This document shows positions 53,146 to 64,000 of a stretch of DNA of 64,000 nt, one piece after another. How positions within the stretch are numbered: position 1 is the first letter of the stretch; the number at the start of each line of letters is the position of its first letter. The translations under genes were made by a program, and so were the position numbers. The DNA lies in the NCBI RefSeq assembly GCF_000620145.1, contig NZ_JHVM01000016.1:1-64000 (forward strand), written 5' to 3'. The notes under the pieces were generated by a model. That model saw only the letters and a program-made list of their open reading frames with translations, searched no databases and was not told the DNA's origin. The DNA is from Deefgea rivuli DSM 18356. Its GTDB lineage: Bacteria > Pseudomonadota > Gammaproteobacteria > Burkholderiales > Chitinibacteraceae.

Positions 53146-54629
53146 AGCCTGCGAGCTGGGAATTGCCTGCCCTTGATTTGTCTGCGGTGATTAATTTTGT
53201 CGGTGGCAGGCCTTTTGTCATCGATAGCCGCAAGGTAAAAGCAGGTGACGTGTTCTTTGCTTTTCAGGGCGAATATGCAGATGGCCGCTTGTATATTGTC
53301 GATGCAATTGCCAATGGCGCAGTTGCAGTGCTGTGGGAAGAAGACGATTTTACGTGGAATCGGGCTTGGCAAGTGCCTCAGTTGGCGGTGCCCGCACTGC
53401 GCTATCAGGTGGGTATTATTGCCTGTGCTTTATTAAATAACGATTCTGGGCTAATGCCCGTAGTGGGTATTACTGGAACCAATGGTAAAACCTCGATTGC
53501 CAATTGGCTGGCACAAGCTTTTGATAGCTTGGGCAATAAAACTGGCGTTTTGGGTACATTAGGTAATGGCTTTTTGAGTAGCCTAGAAAGCTCCAGCCAT
53601 ACGACGCTCGACCCTATTGGCGTACAGACTTGGCTGGCGAAATTTCGCGCCGAAGGCGCAACGCATGCAGTGATGGAAGTGTCATCGCATGGTTTAGAGC
53701 AAGCGCGCGCGCACGGTGTGCCATTTAAAACGGCGGTATTTACTAATTTAACGCGCGATCATTTGGATTATCACGGCACGATGGCGGCGTATGCCGCAGC
53801 CAAAGCCAAGTTGTTTGAGTGGGAAGGGCTGCAAACGGCGGTGATTAATGCCGATGACGCGTTTGGTCGTGAGTTATTAGAATTCACCACTGCGCCAAAA
53901 GTGTATTCCTATGGTTTTAGCCAAGGCAATTTGCGCGTCAAGCATTTTGAATCATCGCTGGATGGTATTTCCTTGGTGGTCGATACGCCGCTGGGTGAAG
54001 CCGCAATTAATTCGCCGCTCTTGGGGCGGTTTAATGTCAGCAATTTATTGGCCTGCTTGGGCGTTTTACTCGCTGATGGTGTAGCGCTGGAAGACGCTTG
54101 CCGTGTGCTGGGTCAGATTCGTTCTGCGCCAGGTCGGATGCAATGTTTGGGCGGGTTTGGCAAACCGCTAGTCATCGTCGATTACGCGCACACGCCTGAT
54201 GCACTGGAAAAAGCGTTGCTTACTTTGCGCGAAGCGATGCCGATGAATTCACGTTTGTACTGTGTGTTTGGCTGCGGCGGTGATCGCGATACCGGAAAAC
54301 GTCCGCTGATGGGTGAAATTGCGTGTCGCCTCGCTGATTCGGTCGTCATCACCAGCGACAATCCGCGTAGTGAAAAACCGCGCGACATTATTGAGCAAAT
54401 TATTGCTGGCGTTGAAGGCGTTCCCGGTACGGGCAATGCCAATTACGCGATTGAATCAGATCGCTTGCATGCGATTAGCGACACCATTGATATGGCAGCG
54501 AGCACGGATGTGATTTTGATTGCCGGTAAGGGGCACGAAACCTACCAAGAAATTCAAGGCGTTCGGCAGCATTTTGATGATGTTGAGATCGCCAGTACTG
54601 CATTGGCAAAAAAAGTAATAAGGAAGTAA
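53142..54629 (+). CDS. murE: UDP-MurNAc-L-Ala-D-Glu:meso-diaminopimelate ligase MurE
   Basis: 495 residues. Mur ligase with the ATP loop GITGTNGKTSIANWLA, DYAHTPDALEKAL and GCGGDRDTGKRPLMGEIA. The substrate signature TSDNPRSEKP (DNPR) points to meso-diaminopimelate as the added amino acid, as in Gram-negative bacteria. The start overlaps the ftsI stop by 4 bp. Confidence 0.98.
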   Translation: MKPASWELPALDLSAVINFVGGRPFVIDSRKVKAGDVFFAFQGEYADGRLYIVDAIANGAVAVLWEEDDFTWNRAWQVPQLAVPALRYQVGIIACALLNNDSGLMPVVGITGTNGKTSIANWLAQAFDSLGNKTGVLGTLGNGFLSSLESSSHTTLDPIGVQTWLAKFRAEGATHAVMEVSSHGLEQARAHGVPFKTAVFTNLTRDHLDYHGTMAAYAAAKAKLFEWEGLQTAVINADDAFGRELLEFTTAPKVYSYGFSQGNLRVKHFESSLDGISLVVDTPLGEAAINSPLLGRFNVSNLLACLGVLLADGVALEDACRVLGQIRSAPGRMQCLGGFGKPLVIVDYAHTPDALEKALLTLREAMPMNSRLYCVFGCGGDRDTGKRPLMGEIACRLADSVVITSDNPRSEKPRDIIEQIIAGVEGVPGTGNANYAIESDRLHAISDTIDMAASTDVILIAGKGHETYQEIQGVRQHFDDVEIASTALAKKVIRK

Positions 54630-56002
54630 TGATGTTGAATTTGCAGGAAACTGCGCAAGCGCTTAATGCCACGCTACAGGGAAATCCTGAGCTGGTGTTC
54701 ACGCGCGTCACCACCGATAGTCGCGATATTCGTGCCGGTGATTTGTTTGTTGCGCTCAAAGGTGAGCGTTTTGATGCGCATGATTTCGTCGCGCAAGCAT
54801 TCGCGCAAGGCGCTGTGGCCGCCGTGGTTGAACAAGCGGGTGAAGGCAATCGGATTATTGTTGGCGATACATTGCAAGCGCTTGGTCAGTTGGCGGGGTA
54901 TTGGCGTGCAAAGCATGCTGCAAAACCGCTAGCGGCTATTACTGGCAGTAATGGCAAAACCAGCGTGAAAGAAATGTTGTCGAGTATCTTGGCTGTACAT
55001 GCGGGCAATCCAGACTTTGTACACGCGACCAAAGGTAATTTAAATAACCATATCGGCTTGCCGCTGACCTTGTTGGGCATTCGTGCCGAGCATCGTTTTG
55101 TGGTCGCAGAAATGGGCATGAACCATTTTGGTGAGATTGATTATCTAACCAAAATCGCGCGACCTGATGTGGCGCTGGTGAATAACGCGGGCGCAGCGCA
55201 CTTAGAAGCCCTAGGCTCCGTCTCGGGTGTAGCAAAAGCCAAAGGTGAGATTTTCGCTGGTTTAGTAGCCAACGGCGTGGCGATTATTAACGCCGATGAT
55301 GAATTTGCTGGCGTGTGGCGTGAATTAGCGGGTGAACAAGCGACGATCTCGTTTGGTCTGCAAGACGCTGAAATCACAGCAGAAGATATTGAGCTAAATG
55401 CGGATGGCAGTCGCTTTAAATTAGCGACGCCTTTGGGCTCAGCGCTTGTAACGCTGGCCGTTCCCGGCCTACACAATGTACGCAATGCGCTGGCTGCTGC
55501 GGCGACGGCGATTGCTTTGCAAATTCCTTTGGCGCAAATCGCCGCCGGTTTATCGGCTTGGAGCGGTGTCAAAGGGCGTTTGCAGGCCAAACGCGCCGCC
55601 AATGGTGCGAGCGTCTTGGATGACACCTATAACGCCAATCCCGATTCAATGCGCGCTGCGGTTGATGTATTGGCCGCAATAGGTCAAAGCAGCAAAGTGC
55701 CAACAATTTTGGTTCTGGGTGATATGGGCGAAGTGGGTAACGATGCGCCAGAGCGTCACGCAGAAATTGGCGCGTACGCGCAGCAACAAGGTATTACGGT
55801 TTTGTTGACGGTGGGCGAGCAGATGGCACACGCCGTCGCAGCATTTGGCGCACAAGGCCAGCATTTTGCGAATAAAGCTGATTTATTGGCAGCGCTCAAT
55901 GCCGTGCTCACGCCGCAATCGCATGTGTTGGTGAAAGGTTCGCGATTTATGCGGATGGAAGAAATTGTTAATGCTTTAGAAGGAGTGCAGCCATGTTGCT
56001 GA
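54629..56002 (+). CDS. murF: UDP-MurNAc-tripeptide:D-Ala-D-Ala ligase MurF
   Basis: 457 residues. ATP loop [18 protein letters not shown], then [19 protein letters not shown] and [19 protein letters not shown], all characteristic of MurF. It adds D-Ala-D-Ala to make the pentapeptide precursor. Two tandem ATGs overlap the murE stop region. The 3' end overlaps the mraY start by 10 bp. Confidence 0.98.
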   Translation: MMLNLQETAQALNATLQGNPELVFTRVTTDSRDIRAGDLFVALKGERFDAHDFVAQAFAQGAVAAVVEQAGEGNRIIVGDTLQALGQLAGYWRAKHAAKPLAAITGSNGKTSVKEMLSSILAVHAGNPDFVHATKGNLNNHIGLPLTLLGIRAEHRFVVAEMGMNHFGEIDYLTKIARPDVALVNNAGAAHLEALGSVSGVAKAKGEIFAGLVANGVAIINADDEFAGVWRELAGEQATISFGLQDAEITAEDIELNADGSRFKLATPLGSALVTLAVPGLHNVRNALAAAATAIALQIPLAQIAAGLSAWSGVKGRLQAKRAANGASVLDDTYNANPDSMRAAVDVLAAIGQSSKVPTILVLGDMGEVGNDAPERHAEIGAYAQQQGITVLLTVGEQMAHAVAAFGAQGQHFANKADLLAALNAVLTPQSHVLVKGSRFMRMEEIVNALEGVQPCC

Positions 56003-57078
56003 TGTTGTTGCAATGGCTCGGCGAATCAGTTCGCGCCTTTAATGTATTTAATTATTTAACTTTGCGCGCCGTGTTAGCGACGATTACCGCATTGACGATT
56101 TCTTGGACTTTGGGTCCGTGGGTGATTCGCAAGCTGGCCGAGCTAAAAGTCGGTCAATCGGTGCGTGACGATGGTCCGCAAACACATTTGATTAAAGCCG
56201 GTACGCCAACGATGGGTGGCACGTTGATTTTGTTGTCGATTGGCCTGACCACCTTGCTCTGGGGCGATTTACGTAATCAATATATCTGGCTGGTGTTGGT
56301 GGTGACGCTGGCAACGGGCGTGATTGGTTTTGTTGATGATTACAAAAAAGTCGCGCTGAAAAACCCAAAAGGTTTATCAGCCAAAGCCAAAATGTTTTGG
56401 CAATCAGCGATTGCGATTGGCGCTGGCTTGTTTTTGGTGAATGTGGGCAGTGATGCATCGACGACCGGTTTTATTATTCCGTTTTACAAAGAAATTCTCT
56501 ATCCCTTTGGCGCAATCGGTTTTTGTATCCTGACCTATTTCGTGATCGTTGGCACCAGCAATGCAGTCAATCTCACCGATGGTTTGGATGGCTTGGCGAT
56601 TATGCCGGTGGTTCTGGTTGCGGGCGCTTTTTGTATTTTTGCCTACGTTGCAGGTAATGCGAAATTTGCGGTGTATTTGGGTGTGCCGCATGTGCCGGGT
56701 GCGGGCGAATTGATTGTATTTTGTGCCGCAATGGTTGGCGCTGGTTTAGGCTTTTTATGGTTTAACGCTTATCCCGCTGAAGTGTTTATGGGCGACGTGG
56801 GCGCGTTGGCGCTGGGCGCTGGCTTGGGCATGGTCGCTGTGATTGTGCGCCAAGAAATCGTTTTGCTGATTATGGGCGGCGTGTTTGTGGTTGAGGCGCT
56901 GTCGGTGATGATTCAGGTCGCCAGCTTTAAAATGACCGGCAAGCGCGTGTTTCGGATGGCTCCGCTGCACCATCATTACGAATTGAAAGGCTGGAAAGAA
57001 ACACAAGTTGTGGTTCGCTTCTGGATTATTACGATGCTTTTGGTCTTGGTGGGCTTAGCCACCTTGAAATTACGGTAA
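55993..57078 (+). CDS. mraY: Phospho-MurNAc-pentapeptide transferase MraY
   Basis: 361 residues with about ten membrane helices. Motifs include [16 protein letters not shown], the metal-binding [20 protein letters not shown] and [19 protein letters not shown]. It transfers phospho-MurNAc-pentapeptide to undecaprenyl phosphate, making lipid I at the membrane. It uses the lipid carrier that UppP (also in this window) recycles. Confidence 0.99.
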   Translation: MLLMLLQWLGESVRAFNVFNYLTLRAVLATITALTISWTLGPWVIRKLAELKVGQSVRDDGPQTHLIKAGTPTMGGTLILLSIGLTTLLWGDLRNQYIWLVLVVTLATGVIGFVDDYKKVALKNPKGLSAKAKMFWQSAIAIGAGLFLVNVGSDASTTGFIIPFYKEILYPFGAIGFCILTYFVIVGTSNAVNLTDGLDGLAIMPVVLVAGAFCIFAYVAGNAKFAVYLGVPHVPGAGELIVFCAAMVGAGLGFLWFNAYPAEVFMGDVGALALGAGLGMVAVIVRQEIVLLIMGGVFVVEALSVMIQVASFKMTGKRVFRMAPLHHHYELKGWKETQVVVRFWIITMLLVLVGLATLKLR

Positions 57079-57084
57079 GCGCAG

Positions 57085-58500
57085 ATGGAACTCAAAGCAA
57101 AACATTGCATCGTCGTTGGCTTGGGTGAAACCGGCTTGGCGACGGCACGCTGGTTGGTGAGCAAGGGCGCGTGCGTGACAGTGGCCGATAGCCGCAGCAC
57201 ACCACCGAATTTGGAAAGTTTGCAGGCCGAGTTACCGCAAGTCACGCTGCGTTTAGGCGCATTCAATGTCGATACTTTTGCTGATGCCGATTTGCTGATT
57301 ACGAGTCCGGGTGTTCCTTTGGCTACGCCAGAAATTGCCGCTGCGATTGCGCATGGCATCAACGTGATTGGCGATGTGGAATTGTTGGCGCAAGTTTTAG
57401 TCGGCAAGCCTAGCAAAGTGATTGCGATTACCGGCTCAAATGGCAAATCCACCGTCACAACGATGGTCGCGCAAATGTGCGAAGCGGCGGGTAAAACCAC
57501 GGTGATGGCGGGCAATATCGGCGTGCCGGTGTTGGCGGCTCTGATCGAATGGGAAGCGCGTGGTGAGTGGCCTGATTTTTGGGTGTTGGAATTATCTAGT
57601 TTTCAATTGGAAACGACGTTTTCATTAGCGCCTATCGCTGCCACGGTGCTGAATGTGTCGGAAGATCATTTGGATCGTTATGCCGGAATGAAAGAATACG
57701 CGGCGACCAAAGCCAGTATTTTTGCTGGCGTCGGCGTGCAAGTGCTAAATCGTGAAGATGGATGGTGCCGAGGTATGTCTCGGCAAGGTCGAGAAATTAT
57801 ATGGTTTGGGGCTGATACCCCGCGTAATGCTGCTGAGTATGGCTTGCTTGAAATCGAAGGTGATTTTAGCTTGCGCTGTGGCGAAGTCGAGTTGCTCAAA
57901 GCGTCGGAATTACCGCTTGCTGGTTTGCATAATGCCGTAAACGCCTTGGCGTCCATTGCACTGTGCCGCGCTGCGGGATTGCCCATTGAGCCGCTCGTGA
58001 GCGCACTGAAAAACTTCAAAGGTTTGCCGCATCGGGTTGAATTTGTCGCAGAAGTGAATGGCGTTGCGTATTACGACGATTCCAAAGGCACCAATGTTGG
58101 CGCGACAGAAGCGGCGCTGAAAGGCATGACGCGCCCTGTTGTATTGATCGCCGGTGGCGATGGCAAAGGGCAAGATTTTTCACCTTTGTTTGATGCTTGT
58201 GAGCGAATTTGCCGTGCAGTTTTACTGATTGGCCGCGATGCGCCAGCGATTGCCGAAGTGTTGAATGAAGCGACATCAGCGTATTTAGCGGTGGATGAAG
58301 ACGACGAAGAGGGTGACGATAATTACTTGCCAGTGATGATGGTGCCGACGCTGGAAATGGCCGTTTCAGTGGCAAGCAATTTTGCTGAAGCTGGTGATGT
58401 CGTGTTGCTCTCGCCAGCGTGCGCCAGCTTAGATATGTTTAAAAATTACCATCACCGCGCAGAAGTATTTATCGCTGCAGTGAAAGATTTGGAAGGCTAA
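57085..58500 (+). CDS. murD: UDP-MurNAc-L-alanine:D-glutamate ligase MurD
   Basis: 471 residues. N-terminal UDP-binding fold ([17 protein letters not shown]), ATP loop [36 protein letters not shown] and the late [12 protein letters not shown]. An acidic insertion of about 12 residues ([12 protein letters not shown], near residue 405) lies in the C-terminal domain and is not a usual part of MurD as I know it. It adds D-glutamate to UDP-MurNAc-L-Ala. The stop overlaps ftsW. Confidence 0.98.
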   Translation: MELKAKHCIVVGLGETGLATARWLVSKGACVTVADSRSTPPNLESLQAELPQVTLRLGAFNVDTFADADLLITSPGVPLATPEIAAAIAHGINVIGDVELLAQVLVGKPSKVIAITGSNGKSTVTTMVAQMCEAAGKTTVMAGNIGVPVLAALIEWEARGEWPDFWVLELSSFQLETTFSLAPIAATVLNVSEDHLDRYAGMKEYAATKASIFAGVGVQVLNREDGWCRGMSRQGREIIWFGADTPRNAAEYGLLEIEGDFSLRCGEVELLKASELPLAGLHNAVNALASIALCRAAGLPIEPLVSALKNFKGLPHRVEFVAEVNGVAYYDDSKGTNVGATEAALKGMTRPVVLIAGGDGKGQDFSPLFDACERICRAVLLIGRDAPAIAEVLNEATSAYLAVDEDDEEGDDNYLPVMMVPTLEMAVSVASNFAEAGDVVLLSPACASLDMFKNYHHRAEVFIAAVKDLEG

Positions 58501-59687
58501 TGCGCCAAATTTTTTACCAAGCCATGAAGCGCATGAAGCCAACGATGAGCGCCTACGATCAGGCGCTGTTCTGGTGCATCGTGATGCTGCTGACGATAGG
58601 CTTGGTGATGGTATATTCGTCGTCGATTGCGATGGCGGAAGTCGATAAAGATACGGGCTTTAAATCGAATTATTTTTTAATTCGGCATGCTGTTTTTTTA
58701 GTAGTGGGTTGTTTTGCTGCATTTATTTCTTTCAACATTCCAACCGAGACATGGCGTAAATATGCGCCACTATTATTTATCGCCGGTATTTTAATGCTAG
58801 TGATGGTGTTGATCCCTGGGATTGGTAAAGAAGTCAATGGTAGTCGTCGTTGGTTGAGTTTGTTCGTTATTAATTTACAACCTTCTGAATTGGTTAAGTA
58901 TTTCGTTGTATTGTATGCGGCAGATTATAGCGTACGAAAAAATAGCAGTATGAGCGCGGCGTTTTCAGAAAGTTTTACCAAAGTGTTATTGCCTTTGGCT
59001 GCGGTAATGGCCGTTGTGGGGGGCTTATTACTCGCCGAGCCTGATATGGGCGCATTGGTTGTCGTTAGTGCAATTGCAATGGGTACTTTGTTTTTAGCTG
59101 GATTTAGTTGGCAATTGTTTGCAGGTTTGGTTGTGGTATTGGGGGGGGCATTTTTCACTTTAATTGTGAGTAGTCCTTATCGCCGTGCACGTGTATTGGG
59201 CTTTTTAGATCCTTGGCAAGATCCGTATGGCAAAGGGTATCAACTTAGTCATTCACTTATTGCTTTTGGTCGTGGTGAATTTACCGGCGTGGGCTTGGGT
59301 TTAAGTGTCGAGAAATTGTCTTATTTACCCGAAGCGCATACCGATTTTTTAATGGCGATTATTGCTGAAGAATTCGGTTTTATCGGTGTAGCCATTGTTA
59401 TTATGCTATTTGCATTTTTGGTGTTTCGTGCTTTTTCGATTGGCGTGCAAGCGAATAAATTAGAAAGGCACTGGCAATCATTATCTGCGCAAGGTGTCGG
59501 TATTTGGTTTGGCATACAAACGGTGATTAATATTGGCGTGAATATGGGTGTAATGCCGACTAAAGGTTTAACCCTGCCACTGTTATCATTCGGTGGTTCT
59601 GGCATTGTGGCCAATTTATTAGCGCTGGGTTTTTTAATGCGAATTGATTATGAAAATCGCCAAATGATTCGGGGGTATAACGTATGA
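58500..59687 (+). CDS. ftsW: SEDS glycosyltransferase FtsW
   Basis: 395 residues, about ten membrane helices. Key regions seen are [73 protein letters not shown] and [11 protein letters not shown]. It polymerises lipid II at the septum together with FtsI. The DNA here is rather AT-rich compared with murD and murG, but the protein is normal. The stop overlaps murG by 4 bp. Confidence 0.98.
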   Translation: MRQIFYQAMKRMKPTMSAYDQALFWCIVMLLTIGLVMVYSSSIAMAEVDKDTGFKSNYFLIRHAVFLVVGCFAAFISFNIPTETWRKYAPLLFIAGILMLVMVLIPGIGKEVNGSRRWLSLFVINLQPSELVKYFVVLYAADYSVRKNSSMSAAFSESFTKVLLPLAAVMAVVGGLLLAEPDMGALVVVSAIAMGTLFLAGFSWQLFAGLVVVLGGAFFTLIVSSPYRRARVLGFLDPWQDPYGKGYQLSHSLIAFGRGEFTGVGLGLSVEKLSYLPEAHTDFLMAIIAEEFGFIGVAIVIMLFAFLVFRAFSIGVQANKLERHWQSLSAQGVGIWFGIQTVINIGVNMGVMPTKGLTLPLLSFGGSGIVANLLALGFLMRIDYENRQMIRGYNV

Positions 59688-60778
59688 CAAAACGTACCCT
59701 TTTGGTGATGGCTGGTGGCACGGGTGGGCATATTTTTCCTGCTTTGGCGGTGGCCAATGCAGTGCGCGCAGAAGGTTGGGATGTGGTTTGGTTGGGCGCA
59801 AAAGGCGCAATGGAAACCCGCGTTGTGCCGCAGCACGGTATCGATCTGGTGACTTTGGATATTACGGGTGTACGCGGTAAAGGTTGGTTGAAAAAATTGA
59901 GCCAACCTTGGGTGCAAACTAAAGCACTTTTGACTGCGGTGGATTTAATTTTCCGCCGTCGCCCTGATGTGGCAATTGGTTTTGGTGGTTTTACTGGCTT
60001 TCCTGGTGGACTGGCGATGCGCTTGTGCTGGTTACCCTTGGTCATTCATGAGCAAAACTCGGTCGCCGGTTTAACTAATCGAGTGCTGTCGAAAATTGCC
60101 AATCGCGTGTTGTTTGCTTTTCCGTCAGCATTTCCGAACCAAGAAGGCTGTCAGGGTGCAGTCGCCCGTTATCAATGTGTTGGTAATCCGGTACGCGACG
60201 AAATGAATGCCGTGGCAGAACCAGAGCTTCGATTTGCTGGGCGCAGTGGCGCACTGAAACTCTTAGTTGTTGGTGGTAGTTTGGGCGCACAAGTATTTAA
60301 TGAGCAGTTACCACAAGCGTTAGCTTTAATCCCTGAGCACGCTAGACCTGAAGTTACGCATCAATCGGGTGAAAAGCACATTGAAACCTTGAAAGCGAAT
60401 TATGCCACCGCAGGTGTCAATGCAGATTGCGTGGCGTTTATCGGCGATATGGCACAAGCCTATGCTGATGCCGATTTAGTCCTGTGCCGCGCAGGCGCGC
60501 TGACAGTGGCCGAGCTGGCTTGTGTAGGTGCTGCGAGTATTTTGGTGCCATTTCCACATGCTGTGGATGATCATCAAACCGGTAATGCCCAATTTTTAAG
60601 CAAAGCAGGTGCGGGCGTATTGCTGCCACAGAATGAAAGCAACCCAGCGCATTTAGCCCAAATGATCCAAGAAATGACGCGCGAGCGCTGCCTGAAAATG
60701 GCCGTTGCCGCACGTGTTTTAGCCCAACCTAATGCAACCGCCGCAGTGGTTGCAGTGATTAAAGAATTAGCGCAATGA
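59684..60778 (+). CDS. murG: Lipid II synthase MurG
   Basis: 364 residues. GT-B fold with [14 protein letters not shown] at the start, [27 protein letters not shown] and the UDP-GlcNAc binding [14 protein letters not shown]. It adds GlcNAc to lipid I at the inner face of the membrane. Overlaps with both neighbours (4 bp each side) show a tightly coupled operon. Confidence 0.98.
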   Translation: MTKRTLLVMAGGTGGHIFPALAVANAVRAEGWDVVWLGAKGAMETRVVPQHGIDLVTLDITGVRGKGWLKKLSQPWVQTKALLTAVDLIFRRRPDVAIGFGGFTGFPGGLAMRLCWLPLVIHEQNSVAGLTNRVLSKIANRVLFAFPSAFPNQEGCQGAVARYQCVGNPVRDEMNAVAEPELRFAGRSGALKLLVVGGSLGAQVFNEQLPQALALIPEHARPEVTHQSGEKHIETLKANYATAGVNADCVAFIGDMAQAYADADLVLCRAGALTVAELACVGAASILVPFPHAVDDHQTGNAQFLSKAGAGVLLPQNESNPAHLAQMIQEMTRERCLKMAVAARVLAQPNATAAVVAVIKELAQ

Positions 60779-62169
60779 AACATAAAGTAAAACGCATCCA
60801 TTTTGTTGGGATTGGCGGTGTCGGCATGAGTGGGATTGCTGAAGTACTGCTCAATCTGGGATTTGAGATTAGCGGCACCGATTTGGGTGTGAGCGCGACG
60901 ACGCGGCGTTTGGCTGCGGCGGGTGCGGAAGTATTTCAAGGTCATGCGGCTGAATATGTTGCGAATGCTGATGTTGTGGTGATTTCGAGTGCAGTGAAAG
61001 ACGACAATCCTGAAGTAATGGAAGCGCGTCGCCGCAAGATTCCGGTCGTGCCGCGCGCGATGATGTTGGCTGAATTGATGCGTTTAAAGCACGGGATTGC
61101 GATTGCCGGTACGCACGGTAAAACGACCACGACCAGTTTAAGCGCTAGCGTACTTGAGGCGGCAGGTTTGGATCCGACCTTTGTTATTGGTGGAAAATTG
61201 CATGCTGCCGGCACCAATGCGCGTTTGGGGCAGGGTGATTTTTTGGTTGCCGAAGCGGATGAAAGCGATGCGTCGTTCTTGCTGCTGACGCCCGTGATTT
61301 CGGTCGTGACCAATATCGATGCCGACCATATGGACACTTACGGCCATGATTTCGAGAAATTGAAGCAAGCATTTATTGAATTTTTGCATCACTTACCATT
61401 TTATGGCCGTGCAATTTTATGCATTGACGATCCGCATGTGCGCTCGATTTTGCCGAAAGTGACTAGCCCGATTACGACGTATGGTGTGTCTGAAGATGCG
61501 ATGTTGCGCGCTGAGAATATCGTCGCTGATAACGGCCAAATGCGTTTTGATGCGGTTTGGGAAAATGGCGAATCACGGCGTTTGGCAGTGACGCTGAATA
61601 TGCCTGGCATGCATAACGTGCTCAATGCTTTAGCCGCGATTGCGATTGGTATTGAAGTGGGCGCGGATGAAGCCGCGATTGTGGCAGCATTGGCGGCATT
61701 CCAAGGTGTGGGACGTCGTTTCCAACGTTACGGCGAAGTGGCACTTGAAGCGGGTGGTTCATTCACTTTGGTCGATGATTATGGTCATCACCCGGTTGAA
61801 ATGGCGGCGACTTTGGCTGCGGCGCGTGGTGCATTTCCGGGGCGACGCTTATTACTGGCCTTTCAGCCGCATCGTTATTCACGAACGCGTGATTGCTTTG
61901 AAGATTTCGTCAAAGTGCTTAATACCGTTGATGGCCTGTTGCTGGCTGAAGTTTACGCTGCGGGTGAAGCGCCGATTGTTGCCGCCGATGGCCGTTCATT
62001 GGCACGTGCGGTGCGCGTTGCAGGTAAGGTTGAGCCAGTGTTTGTGGAGATTATTGCCGACATGCCAGCGGCAATCCTTGCCGCAGTGCGTGATGGCGAT
62101 GTCGTCGTCACGATGGGTGCGGGCACGATAGGGAATACCCCGAAATTATTGAGTGAGATGGGCAAATGA
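60775..62169 (+). CDS. murC: UDP-MurNAc:L-alanine ligase MurC
   Basis: 464 residues. [19 protein letters not shown] loop [44 protein letters not shown] and [18 protein letters not shown] are all MurC signatures. It adds the first amino acid, L-alanine, to UDP-MurNAc. The end overlaps ddl by 4 bp. Confidence 0.98.
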   Translation: MKHKVKRIHFVGIGGVGMSGIAEVLLNLGFEISGTDLGVSATTRRLAAAGAEVFQGHAAEYVANADVVVISSAVKDDNPEVMEARRRKIPVVPRAMMLAELMRLKHGIAIAGTHGKTTTTSLSASVLEAAGLDPTFVIGGKLHAAGTNARLGQGDFLVAEADESDASFLLLTPVISVVTNIDADHMDTYGHDFEKLKQAFIEFLHHLPFYGRAILCIDDPHVRSILPKVTSPITTYGVSEDAMLRAENIVADNGQMRFDAVWENGESRRLAVTLNMPGMHNVLNALAAIAIGIEVGADEAAIVAALAAFQGVGRRFQRYGEVALEAGGSFTLVDDYGHHPVEMAATLAAARGAFPGRRLLLAFQPHRYSRTRDCFEDFVKVLNTVDGLLLAEVYAAGEAPIVAADGRSLARAVRVAGKVEPVFVEIIADMPAAILAAVRDGDVVVTMGAGTIGNTPKLLSEMGK

Positions 62170-63071
62170 ATCAGTACGGAAAAGTAGCAGTCATCATGGG
62201 TGGCAGCTCGGCAGAGCGAGAAGTGTCATTGATGAGCGGAGCGGGTGTTTTAGCGGCTTTGCAAGCTAGCGGCGTGGATGCACATCCATTTGATCCTGCT
62301 GATAAACCATTGCAAGCACTGCAAGCTGAAGGTTTTGATCGTGCATTTTTGATCTTGCATGGCCGTGGCGGTGAAGATGGCACGATTCAAGGCGCTTTGG
62401 AGTTTCTTGGTGTGCCGTACACCGGTTGTGGAGTGATGGCTTCTGCAATTGGTATGGATAAATGGCGTACCAAATTGCTCTGGGAAGCGGCGGGTTTACC
62501 TGTGCCTGATTATCGGATTGTTGAAAGCGCAGTGCAGTTAAAACTGGCAGCACAAGATCTGGGTTTGCCTTTGTTTGTGAAGCCTGCGAATGAAGGTTCA
62601 AGCGTTGGCGTAGTGAAGTTGAAGTCATTGTTAGATGTAGATGCCGCATGGGCTGAGGTTTCTCGCCATAAATCGGTGGTTTTGGCTGAGCGCAATATCG
62701 GTGGCGGTGAGTACACTTGCGCTGTTTTAGATGCCCAAGCGTTGCCAACGGTGAAAATCGTTCCAAAAACAGAATTTTACGATTACGAGTCGAAATATAT
62801 TCGTGATGACACCGAATACCACTGCCCAGCCGGTTTATCGGATGAAAAAGAGCAGCAAGCACGGAGTTTGGCCGAAAAAGCATATCGAATTTTAGGGGCG
62901 ACAGGCTGGGCGCGTATCGATTTTTTAACTGATGAAGAAGGCAAAATTTACTTGCTTGAAGCAAATACGGCCCCTGGAATGACGACACATAGCTTGTTTC
63001 CAATGTGCGCGCGTGAGGCGGGAATGAGTTACGAAACACTGGTGCTGAAAATTTTAGCAACAACCTTGTAG
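62166..63071 (+). CDS. ddl: D-alanine:D-alanine ligase
   Basis: 301 residues, DdlB size. ATP-grasp fold with [14 protein letters not shown] at the N-terminus, [37 protein letters not shown] and [13 protein letters not shown]. It makes the D-Ala-D-Ala that MurF uses. It is followed by a 159-bp gap before ftsQ, the only sizeable gap within the cluster. Confidence 0.98.
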   Translation: MNQYGKVAVIMGGSSAEREVSLMSGAGVLAALQASGVDAHPFDPADKPLQALQAEGFDRAFLILHGRGGEDGTIQGALEFLGVPYTGCGVMASAIGMDKWRTKLLWEAAGLPVPDYRIVESAVQLKLAAQDLGLPLFVKPANEGSSVGVVKLKSLLDVDAAWAEVSRHKSVVLAERNIGGGEYTCAVLDAQALPTVKIVPKTEFYDYESKYIRDDTEYHCPAGLSDEKEQQARSLAEKAYRILGATGWARIDFLTDEEGKIYLLEANTAPGMTTHSLFPMCAREAGMSYETLVLKILATTL

Positions 63072-63086
63072 TATTTATGGGTTTGT

Positions 63087-63138
63087 AAGGGTATATCCTT
63101 GCAACTCTTGTTATAATTCGCCTGCGTTAATATACCCG
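63087..63138. repeat. Palindromic GGGTAT element, copy 9 (ddl-ftsQ gap)
   Basis: AGGGTATAT and AATATACCC form inverted ends about 51 bp apart. It is the only such element inside the dcw cluster. Confidence 0.65.
63109..63117 (+). promoter_or_regulatory. Candidate extended -10 promoter before ftsQ
   Basis: TGT then TATAAT gives an extended -10 box inside the palindromic element. No good -35 is seen, but extended -10 promoters need less. It could give ftsQ and downstream division genes their own transcript. Confidence 0.4.
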
Positions 63139-63175
63139 AGTGGGTTGGGTGCTGTTAGCACCCTCTAAGAATTAA

Positions 63176-63241
63176 ATGGAATCAAATATGTTCGTGCCGT
63201 TTCCACAGCTATCGTTGGCAGTCATTCCCTATGTGGGATAA
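63176..63241 (+). CDS. Possible 21-codon leader ORF overlapping the ftsQ start
   Basis: ATG at 63176 (or in-frame ATG at 63188, with GGAA before it) to TAA at 63239-63241. The product starts MESNMFVPFPQLSL. It runs past the ftsQ ATG at 63231 in another frame, so ribosomes ending here could restart at ftsQ, which has no SD of its own. There is no similarity evidence; it may be chance. Confidence 0.3.
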   Translation: MESNMFVPFPQLSLAVIPYVG

Positions 63242-64000
63242 GCCGCAGCTATTGATGTGGTTTGCGAACTTGCTGACGGCTTTGGCGCTGATGTTGTTGT
63301 TTTATTCGCTGCTGTTTTTGGCGGTGCACTCACCGTTGTTTCCGGTGCGGCGGATTAAAGTCGATGGCGATTTAACGCACGTTACGCGTGAGCAATTGCA
63401 ATACGTGATTAAAAACGAGTTGAAAGGCACGTTTTTTACGCTGGATTTGGATAAAACACGGCAGAACTTTGAGAAATTGCCGTGGGTACGTCAGGTTGAA
63501 GTGCGCCGTCGCTGGCCAGATCGCCTCGAAGTGAATATTGAAGAGCATCAAGCAGTCGCCCGTTGGGGCACTGCGGGTTTACTCAATTCACATGGCGAGA
63601 AATTTGATGCGGCGACGAGTGACCCTTTGCCGGTGCTGGAAGGGCCAGACGGCACTGAAAAATTGATGGTCGATGGTTTTCAAAGTTTGAAAACGGCATT
63701 GGCTCCGCTGGGACGCAAGCCCACGCATTTATGGTTGTCAGATCGGCGAGCATGGCGGTTTGAGTTGGATAGGCAGTTGATTGTTGAAATTGGCCGTGAT
63801 GATCCAGTGGATCGAGTGAAGCGCTTTGTGAAAGCTTATCCGAATACTTTGGCGCTCTTGCAGCAGCCGTTTGAGTATGTAGATTTGCGTTATCCGAATG
63901 GATTTGCGGTGCGATTACCGACTTATCAACCGATTGAAAAGCCGCTTGCAGCGAAGGGAAGTGCCGTGAAAACAGCACCGTCTGTCGTCAAGCCTAAGGC
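63231..64000 (+). CDS. ftsQ: Cell division protein FtsQ (partial, 3' end missing)
   Basis: 256 residues visible, open to the right edge. Short cytoplasmic start, one membrane helix (about 10-35), then the POTRA domain (FPVRRIKVDGDLTHVTREQLQYVI, near 40-105). The FtsQ beta domain follows, with LPWVRQVEVRRRWPDRLEVNIEEHQAVARWG. It links FtsL/FtsB and the septal synthases. ATG 63231 is the only start codon in frame, and no SD precedes it. Confidence 0.93.
   Translation, partial: MWDKPQLLMWFANLLTALALMLLFYSLLFLAVHSPLFPVRRIKVDGDLTHVTREQLQYVIKNELKGTFFTLDLDKTRQNFEKLPWVRQVEVRRRWPDRLEVNIEEHQAVARWGTAGLLNSHGEKFDAATSDPLPVLEGPDGTEKLMVDGFQSLKTALAPLGRKPTHLWLSDRRAWRFELDRQLIVEIGRDDPVDRVKRFVKAYPNTLALLQQPFEYVDLRYPNGFAVRLPTYQPIEKPLAAKGSAVKTAPSVVKPK

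Noticed and set aside
62266-63063. Minus-strand frame of 265 codons
   Set aside because: Antisense shadow of ddl.

Overview
The window looks like chromosomal DNA of a beta-proteobacterium of the Neisseriales, probably Chitinibacteraceae or a close relative. This is inferred from four things: the DUF2782-thrB-polA neighbourhood, the DUF721/M23/secA neighbourhood, an S-adenosylhomocysteine (SAH) riboswitch before ahcY, and an exported protease with chitin-binding-like modules. No rRNA, tRNA, CRISPR array, prophage or intact insertion sequence was seen.

Left part (1-8.3 kb, all on minus): a LapA-type surface adhesin system. In transcription order it has a LapB-type ABC exporter, a 26-codon ORF coupled on both sides, an HlyD-type adaptor and a LuxR-type regulator. 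A terminator follows, and then the 5' end of a giant adhesin that runs off the left edge. The adhesin has an N-terminal retention module, a TAAG site of the kind cut by LapG proteases, and ~244-residue repeats encoded by ~732-bp DNA repeats.

8.5-12.2 kb (minus): FAD-linked oxidase, zinc anti-sigma protein, ECF sigma factor, homoserine kinase and a DUF2782 protein. 12.2-22 kb: polA, an AT-rich membrane protein, a FimV-like protein, a MocR regulator divergent from a GNAT acetyltransferase, and a small membrane protein/rhodanese/GNAT run. 22-25 kb: a secreted subtilisin with two C-terminal chitin-binding-like modules, then a lipoprotein resembling a free-standing protease propeptide. 25-34 kb: a hairpin-rich repeat, an EamA permease, uppP, an alpha/beta hydrolase, a DUF721/DciA-like protein, an M23 endopeptidase and secA. 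34-41 kb: two LpxL-like acyltransferases divergent from metK, then the SAH riboswitch and ahcY, a TPR protein, a YfhL-type ferredoxin and rsmD. 41-49 kb: ftsY, a GNAT, ftsEX, ahpC-ahpF, and rpoH preceded by a perfect CIRCE operator.

Right part (49.4-64 kb): the division and cell wall (dcw) cluster mraZ-rsmH-ftsL-ftsI-murE-murF-mraY-murD-ftsW-murG-murC-ddl-ftsQ. It is mostly joined by start/stop overlaps and preceded by 10-bp-spaced GTGGG boxes typical of MraZ binding. ftsQ runs off the right edge.

Across the window lies a family of about nine short palindromic intergenic elements (40-55 bp, ends GGGTAT...ATACCC). They sit at gene boundaries, including one between the SAH riboswitch and ahcY and one between ddl and ftsQ. 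This family, the 26-codon ORF in the adhesin exporter operon, and a plus-strand terminator with no gene in front of it are the least explained signals.
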